A DNA stretch of 64,000 nt from Clostridiales bacterium (GTDB lineage Bacteria > Bacillota > Clostridia > TANB77 > CAG-508): positions 29,292 through 93,291 of the forward strand of contig SVGD01000006.1 of assembly GCA_015056485.1 (NCBI GenBank), read 5' to 3'. Position 1 is the first letter of the stretch, and each line of letters starts with the position of its first letter. A program made the position numbers and the translations under genes. Below are positions 58,939-64,000 of the stretch, one piece after another. Below the pieces are notes generated by a model that saw only the letters and a program-made list of their open reading frames with translations, was not told the origin of the DNA and did no database searches.

Positions 58939-59682
58939 ATGCGATTAAAAGATAAAGTTGCTTTAGTAACAGGAAGTTCTACTGGAATAGGTAAAGCAGT
59001 CGCAGAACTATATGCTAAAGAAGGTGCTAATGTTATCGTTTGTTCAAGTACTACTGTACAAGAAGGAGAAGCAGTAGCAAAAGAATTGTCAAGCATGGGA
59101 ACAGATTCTATATATATACAAGCAGATTTAACAAAAGAATCTGATGTGAAAAAGTTATTTGAGAAAATAAAAAACAAATATGGAAAATTAGATATATTAG
59201 TAAATAATGCAGGGAAAGCTTATGGCAGAGAATTTAAAAATATTACTCAAGACATTATAAACTCAGACATTGATCTTAATTTTACTTCTGCAGTATTATG
59301 TTCAAAATATGCAGTAGAGTTAATGAAAGATGAAGGATGGATTATAAATACATCTTCTATAAGAGGGACAGATTATTCTGGTAGACCTGGAATAATGATG
59401 TTCTGTGCTGGAAAAGCAGCAATGAATAGTTTTACTAAGAATTTAGCTTTAGAGTTATCTCCAAAAATATTTGTAAACGCAGTAGCACCAGGATTTGTAC
59501 ATACTAGATATATGGATTCTGTTACAGAAGAAATGAAAGAAAATTGGTTAAAAGATATTCCAATTAAAAAATTTATAACACCAGAAGAACTTGCAGAAGT
59601 TTATTTAATGTTAGCAACTTCTAAAATTTTTACAGGTTCAATTATAACTCCTGATGGAGGATATTCAATATTAAACAGATAA
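58939..59682 (+). CDS. SDR family protein with Phe at the catalytic Tyr position
   Basis: 247 residues; ATG at 58939 with AGGAGG upstream (an in-frame start at 58882 lies inside the previous gene). Cofactor motif TGSSTGIG (about 11-18) and NNAG (about 89-92) are intact, as is the Ser region INTSSIRG. The YxxxK motif reads FCAGK (MMFCAGKAAMNSFTK). Loss of the Tyr should strongly reduce normal SDR catalysis. VNAVAPGFVHTRYM and DGGYSIL are normal. Confidence 0.85.
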   Translation: MRLKDKVALVTGSSTGIGKAVAELYAKEGANVIVCSSTTVQEGEAVAKELSSMGTDSIYIQADLTKESDVKKLFEKIKNKYGKLDILVNNAGKAYGREFKNITQDIINSDIDLNFTSAVLCSKYAVELMKDEGWIINTSSIRGTDYSGRPGIMMFCAGKAAMNSFTKNLALELSPKIFVNAVAPGFVHTRYMDSVTEEMKENWLKDIPIKKFITPEELAEVYLMLATSKIFTGSIITPDGGYSILNR

Positions 59683-59700
59683 AAATCAGGGAGAAGAGAT

Positions 59701-60144
59701 ATGAAAATTGAAATAATGCATGCTAATAAATCACATAAAGATTTTTTAATATATGCTAATAAAGTAATTGATGAAGTAAATAATATGGAACAATACACAG
59801 AATTTGAAAAGCATATAGATGCAGATTATTATTGTGATAATCCTAAATTTAAATGTCTGGTAGCAGAAGTTGATGGAAAACCAGTAGGAATGATTTTATA
59901 TTCATATTTTTATTGGGCAAGTGATGGTCAAGTTTTATGGATTTCGCAAATGTATGTTGAAGAAGAATATAGAAAATATGGAATATTTTTTAAATTAATA
60001 AAAAAATTACGTGAAGAAAATAAGGATATAGAAATTGCTTCATTTGGCACAGGAGTTGAAAACTTTAGAATGCAAAAAATTATAAAGTATTATGGTGGAC
60101 ATGAAATGAGCAATTTAAAGTTTTATTATAAAGAGATGAATTAG
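59701..60144 (+). CDS. GNAT family N-acetyltransferase
   Basis: 147 residues. GNAT core: CLVAEVDGKPVGMILYSYFY (strands 2-4), WISQMYVEEEYRKYGIFFKL with an R-x-x-G-like acetyl-CoA loop (EEYRKYGIF), and ENFRMQKIIKYYGGHE. Acceptor unknown. AGGGAGAAG precedes the ATG. It follows the SDR by 18 nt. Confidence 0.85.
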   Translation: MKIEIMHANKSHKDFLIYANKVIDEVNNMEQYTEFEKHIDADYYCDNPKFKCLVAEVDGKPVGMILYSYFYWASDGQVLWISQMYVEEEYRKYGIFFKLIKKLREENKDIEIASFGTGVENFRMQKIIKYYGGHEMSNLKFYYKEMN

Positions 60145-60145
60145 A

Positions 60146-60183
60146 TTATAGATTAGTTCTTAAAAAGGGCTAATCTTTTTTTG
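60146..60183 (+). terminator. Terminator after the GNAT gene
   Basis: Arms GATTAGTTCTT and AAGGGCTAATC with T-run; the next bases repeat those after the S51 gene at 52120. Confidence 0.8.
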
Positions 60184-60304
60184 TTGAAAAGTGAGAATAG
60201 ATTTATTAATAAAAACTGTTTATAAACTTGAGCAAATGTTAAAAAGTTGTCTACCAGTAAATTTTATGATAAAATAATTCAAATAAAGTATGAGGGGGGA
60301 TATA

Positions 60305-61582
60305 ATGGACTCTACTTGGAAAGATGAAGCAAGAAAAGCCTTAGAGAATTTAGGAGGAGAAGCTAGCCTTAAGGAAATATATAAAGAAGTAGAAAAAACA
60401 TCAACGAAAAAAATAACAAGAACATATCAAGCATCTATTAGAGAAGCTCTTGAAAGAAATTCATCAGATTCAAAAGTTTTTAATGGCAAGGAAGATATCT
60501 TTTATTCTAAAGGAATAGGAAGCGGAATATGGGGAATAAGAAAAAAAGAAATAACAACAAATTGTGAATTAATAAGATATAACAAATATTCTCGAAAAGA
60601 GGTTCATGATATTTTTTCACCCAATACTAAATTTACTCCTAGAGGTGGACCATGGGGAATGTCTGGAATAGTAAAAGTTCCAAATACAGAAAAAGATTAT
60701 GTGTTTTTAGTTACCTATGGACAGAAACAAGCTGAGCATGAATTTGATGAAGAAATAGATGAAAATGGAATTTTAACATGGCAGTCACAACCGTCACAAA
60801 CATTGAAAAATAAACAAATTCAAGACTTTATAAATCACAACTCTTTTGTTAATAATATATATTTGTTTTTAAGAACCAACAAGAAAAATAAATATACATA
60901 TTTAGGATTACTCTCATATGTTTCACACGACAATCAAAGAGAAATGCCTGTTCATTTCAAATGGCAAATAATTGATTGGGATGAAGAAGCTTGTAAGAAA
61001 AGTTTAGAAAATATAAAAATAGCTAAAGTAAAAAAATTTGAAAATTATAATATAGAAGAAAAGAATTTTAATTTAGTATTGAGAGAATGTAAAAGTGTAG
61101 GTTACAAGAAATCAGAAAGAAAAGGAAGTACAACAAAGGAATTTTATTCAAATAGAAATATTAATTTTGAAGAAGATGATAGAAAAAATTCTGAATTGGG
61201 CAAAAAAGGTGAAATGGCAGTTGTTCAGTATGAAAAAGATTTCCTAATAGCTAATGGAAAGGCTGAACTAGCCGAATATGTACACAGAACAGCTGAAACT
61301 AATGGAAATACCGAACGATTTGATGTAATATCATATGAACTTGATGGAACTCCAAAATATATAGAGGTGAAAACTACAACAGGTGCAGCTAGTAATTATT
61401 TTCATATATCTGAGAGAGAAGTAGCTTTTTCTCATGAACATGCGGATAATTATTATTTATATAGAGTATATGAACTAGACCCAGAAACAATGAAAGCTAA
61501 ATTTCTTATAGTTCCAGGAGCAATAGATAGAGAAACTTTAATACCTACAAAATATACTTGCAAAATTGATATAAAAGAATAA
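60305..61582 (+). CDS. DUF3427/DUF3883 protein with N-terminal winged-helix domain, restriction-like
   Basis: 425 residues; ATG at 60305 with GAGGGGGGA 4 nt upstream. The N-terminal HARE/Mrr-N-like winged helix (about 1-80: ARKALENLGGEASLKEIYKE) is followed by a DUF3427-like middle (about 90-235: YSRKEVHDIF; FTPRGGPWGMSG; TWQSQPSQ; NNIYLFLRTN; YLGLLSYV). The C-terminal DUF3883 nuclease-like domain (about 290-410) has LGKKGEMAVVQYE and DVISYELDGTPKYIEVKTTT, an E-x-K catalytic-type motif. Likely a DNA-cleaving defence protein. Confidence 0.8.
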   Translation: MDSTWKDEARKALENLGGEASLKEIYKEVEKTSTKKITRTYQASIREALERNSSDSKVFNGKEDIFYSKGIGSGIWGIRKKEITTNCELIRYNKYSRKEVHDIFSPNTKFTPRGGPWGMSGIVKVPNTEKDYVFLVTYGQKQAEHEFDEEIDENGILTWQSQPSQTLKNKQIQDFINHNSFVNNIYLFLRTNKKNKYTYLGLLSYVSHDNQREMPVHFKWQIIDWDEEACKKSLENIKIAKVKKFENYNIEEKNFNLVLRECKSVGYKKSERKGSTTKEFYSNRNINFEEDDRKNSELGKKGEMAVVQYEKDFLIANGKAELAEYVHRTAETNGNTERFDVISYELDGTPKYIEVKTTTGAASNYFHISEREVAFSHEHADNYYLYRVYELDPETMKAKFLIVPGAIDRETLIPTKYTCKIDIKE

Positions 61583-61621
61583 TTTATTAAGAGGAAGGAC
61601 AAATAAAATGTTCTTCCTTTT

Positions 61622-61835
61622 TTATGTTTCAGTAAATTCTTCAAATGTAATAGAATTATCCTTAATAACATTTTTTTTAAATATCTGCAATAAATTTTAT
61701 TAGTTTAAGCTTGGCTTTATTTTTTGTACAATGAACAGTTTTGGTATATCTCGTAGGACTACCATCTAGGTTTTTGCCATAAAAGTAAACTAACCTATAT
61801 GTGTCTTTACCTCTTTTTTCTATACTCCCTGCCAT
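61622..61835 (-). pseudogene. Tyrosine integrase remnant (N-terminal arm-binding domain)
   Basis: The minus-strand frame from ATG 61835 reads MAGSIEKRGKDTYRLVYFYG, then KNLDGSPTRYTKTVHCTKNK, and stops at 61677. In another frame it continues KNVIKDNSITFEEFTET to 61622. This is the arm-DNA-binding start of a phage/ICE tyrosine recombinase, broken by a frameshift and cut off before the catalytic domain. It lies in the 508-nt gap 61583-62090, whose remainder is AT-rich with a terminator hairpin at about 61590-61622. Confidence 0.75.
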
Positions 61836-62090
61836 AAGTTCTCACTTTCCATGTGGGAGAGAGCACATCAATCTACAATTAGATTGAAATATAGTAGATA
61901 TTAATTATACAAAGTAAAAAAGTTTAAAAAATAATTGATTTTAAAATAGTTTTTTAAAAGTGTATGGTAAAAGTGAAAAAAATGTCGAAAAATGAGGACG
62001 AAAAAAGGCGGAATATGCTGGAATTAGTAGAGCTTTAAGAGAATATATGTTATAATTTTCTAGTAATGTTAGGGAGGATAAGTAGTAGAT

Positions 62091-63926
62091 ATGAAAGTAG
62101 ATGGATTTAGAATAAAAAATTTTAAAGGAATAAATGATTTAACATTAGATTTTAGAAAGAGTCCTAATTCAAACATTTATACACTAATAGGCTTAAATGA
62201 AAGTGGAAAAACAACAGTTCTTGAGGCTATAAATTATTTTACATATAAAGATGAAGAATTAGAGCCACTAAATATAAAAAATTACCAAATAGAAGATATA
62301 CATGATTTAATTCCTATTAGCAAAAGAAGTAATTTTACTGATGAAATCTCTATTGAAACTAAATTAAGATTAGATAAAGAGGATAATGAGTTTATAAAAG
62401 AAGAATTAAGAAAAGAACAAGGATTTATAATGTCAAACAATATAGAACAAATTCAAGTAAATCAAAGATATATATTTAAAGATTCAAAATTTGTTGAAAG
62501 TAAAACAGGCTGGTCAAATTGTATTTTTCATGGAAAGACTAATAGACAGAAAAAAGAAAGAAATCTTGAGGGAGAAGCTTGGCGTTCTGCTACGAATATA
62601 GTAAAAAAATTAATGCCTAATATATTATATTTTCCAACAACTTTATTTGATTTTCCAGATAGAATATATTTAGAAGATAGAGAAGATGTAAAAGATAATG
62701 GGAAACATAAATTTTATAGATCTGTAATTCAAGATGTATTAGATAATTTAAATAACGGTTTGCACATCGATACGCATATCTTAGATAGAATGAAGACTAA
62801 TGAAGAAAATGATAAAAATCATTTAGAACAAGTATTAAGAGAGTTATCAACTAAAATTGAACAGGTAGTCTTTGACGCTTGGAAAGAAGTTTTTAAAAGT
62901 AATGATCAGAATTATAATGTTAATAATGTACAAAAAAGAATAAGAATAACATATGGAAAAGATGAGGAAGAGAAATGTTATTTAGAATTTTTTATAGAAG
63001 ATTCAGATGGAAATTATAAAATAAGTGAAAGATCTTTAGGGTTTAGATGGTTTTTCGTATTTTTTATGCTTACACAATTTAGAGGTTTTAGAAAAAGTGA
63101 AAATAGAGAAATAATATTTTTATTTGATGAACCAGCATCAAGTTTACATCAAACTGCGCAACAAAGATTACTAAAAAGTTTAGGAACAATAGGAGAAAAG
63201 TGTAGCATTATATACACTACGCATAGTCAACATTTAGTTAATCCTGATTGGTTAGAAGGGACATATGTTGTAAAAAACGAAGGATTGGATGATGAAAAAT
63301 TTGAAGAATATAATTCTAGGAAAACAGATATAAAAATATATAAATATAGAGAATTTGCATCAAAGTATCCAAATAAAATTAGTTATTTTCAAATAGTATT
63401 AGATATTTTAGAATATGTACCAAGTAAATTAGAGTATATTCCAGATGTTGTAATGCTGGAAGGAAAAAATGATTTTTATACTATCAAGTATTTTAAAGAT
63501 GTTATATTAAAAGATAGAAGTGAGATAAATTTATTGCCGGGGTTATCATCAGGATCTTTAGATAATTTAATAAGTTTATATATTGGTTGGGGAAAAAATT
63601 TTATGGTACTGGTTGATTCTGATCAGGAAGGTAGTATTCAAAAAGAAAGATATATTGAAAAATTTGGTACTTTAATAGAGGATAGAATATTTACTTATGA
63701 AGATATCAATATTAAATGGAAAAATCTTGCAATTGAAAAAATTATAGGAGAAACAGAATGTTTAGGAATTCAATTAGATGCATATCCAGAAAGTAATGAG
63801 TTTGATAAAAAAGTATTTAATAGGAGCATACAAGAAAAATTAATAAAACAAGAAGTGAATGAATTTTCAAAAGAAACCATAGATAAGTTTAATACAATAA
63901 TAGGATTTTTAAAAGACCACTTTTAA
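62091..63926 (+). CDS. OLD-family ATPase with TOPRIM nuclease domain
   Basis: 611 residues. The ABC-type ATPase opens KVDGFRIKNFKGINDLTLDF, with Walker A IGLNESGKTT (about 33-42), signature-like KISERSLGFRWFF (about 305) and Walker B IIFLFDEPASSLHQ (about 343-356). TTHSQHL follows. The C-terminal TOPRIM domain (about 455-570) has VMLEGKNDFYTIKYF (Glu), LLPGLSSGS and MVLVDSDQEG (D-x-D). This is the OLD/GajA plan: ATP-controlled DNA nuclease used in phage defence. AGGGAGG precedes the ATG. A terminator follows, so no helicase partner is in the same transcript. Confidence 0.9.
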   Translation: MKVDGFRIKNFKGINDLTLDFRKSPNSNIYTLIGLNESGKTTVLEAINYFTYKDEELEPLNIKNYQIEDIHDLIPISKRSNFTDEISIETKLRLDKEDNEFIKEELRKEQGFIMSNNIEQIQVNQRYIFKDSKFVESKTGWSNCIFHGKTNRQKKERNLEGEAWRSATNIVKKLMPNILYFPTTLFDFPDRIYLEDREDVKDNGKHKFYRSVIQDVLDNLNNGLHIDTHILDRMKTNEENDKNHLEQVLRELSTKIEQVVFDAWKEVFKSNDQNYNVNNVQKRIRITYGKDEEEKCYLEFFIEDSDGNYKISERSLGFRWFFVFFMLTQFRGFRKSENREIIFLFDEPASSLHQTAQQRLLKSLGTIGEKCSIIYTTHSQHLVNPDWLEGTYVVKNEGLDDEKFEEYNSRKTDIKIYKYREFASKYPNKISYFQIVLDILEYVPSKLEYIPDVVMLEGKNDFYTIKYFKDVILKDRSEINLLPGLSSGSLDNLISLYIGWGKNFMVLVDSDQEGSIQKERYIEKFGTLIEDRIFTYEDINIKWKNLAIEKIIGETECLGIQLDAYPESNEFDKKVFNRSIQEKLIKQEVNEFSKETIDKFNTIIGFLKDHF

Positions 63927-63940
63927 AGTGGTCTTTTAAA
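63911..63940. terminator. Terminator overlapping the end of the OLD gene
   Basis: Arms AAAAGACCACTTT and AAAGTGGTCTTTT. Confidence 0.88.
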
Positions 63941-63967
63941 AATTTGGAAATAAAATAAAAATATTAT

Positions 63968-63993
63968 GGCTGACATTTGTCAGCTATTTTTAC
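63968..63993. terminator. Second short hairpin near the window end
   Basis: Arms GCTGACA and TGTCAGC with loop TT followed by TATTTTTA; may terminate a gene coming from the right. Confidence 0.55.
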
Positions 63994-64000
63994 TATGTGT

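Noticed and set aside
62091..64000. Gabija system (GajA plus GajB)
   Set aside because: The OLD protein is GajA-like, but it is followed by a strong terminator and no UvrD-type helicase frame is visible in the window.

Overview
This window comes from a low-GC (roughly 28-30 percent by eye), Gram-positive anaerobe of the Clostridia, probably an uncultured gut lineage. The signs are strong AGGAGG-type ribosome sites, near-consensus promoters with 17-base spacers, desulfoferrodoxin, DnaD/DnaC, an ECF folate transporter, a cell-wall DL-endopeptidase, a VanW protein and an NRPS of the kind known from gut Clostridia. The assignment is inferred from gene content; no rRNA is present.

Left part (1-17.5 kb): a partial membrane-anchored protein; the DnaD/DnaC helicase-loading pair; a minus-strand type IV secretion module (coupling ATPase, pilin-like, VirB6-like and PrgI-like proteins) that lacks VirB4; a tRNA cluster Lys-Glu-Thr whose tRNA-Thr(UGU) is split by a 227-nt group I intron and is followed by an HNH endonuclease gene; an SDR; a small starch-binding-like protein; a divergent pair of XRE regulators; a VanW protein; tRNA-Lys(CUU); CorA; an ABC-F protein.

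Middle (17.5-47.6 kb): an HD-GYP response regulator, a DnaJ-like chaperone, an operon with a second, frameshifted coupling ATPase, then a 7.4-kb two-module NRPS (C-A-T-C-A-T-R) in an operon with a 7TM histidine kinase. Next come HtrA, two paralogous small-protein genes with similar 5'-terminal RNA hairpins, an ECF sigma factor with a membrane-anchored beta-propeller protein, a desulfoferrodoxin/phosphohydrolase operon, an M14 endopeptidase, and a THF-riboswitch-controlled folate locus in which the S component FolT is fused to folylpolyglutamate synthase FolC and followed by EcfA and EcfT. MgtC, a radical SAM protein and a GC-richer diaminopimelate dehydrogenase follow.

Right part (47.6-64 kb): accessory DNA. 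A 3-kb cassette is inserted at the 3' end of tRNA-fMet and bounded by 67-bp direct repeats. It carries an HEXXH protein, an unknown protein and an ApeA-like HEPN protein, so it is a candidate anti-phage island. Beyond it lie many unknown genes, short hairpin repeats, a broken cupin gene, a read-through fusion, an SDR without its catalytic Tyr, an integrase remnant, and two defence-type genes: a DUF3427/DUF3883 protein and an OLD-family ATPase/TOPRIM nuclease.

Several families of short palindromic repeats are scattered through intergenic spaces. No CRISPR array and no intact transposase or integrase was found. Family names and motif alignments were made by eye from the sequence, without database searches.
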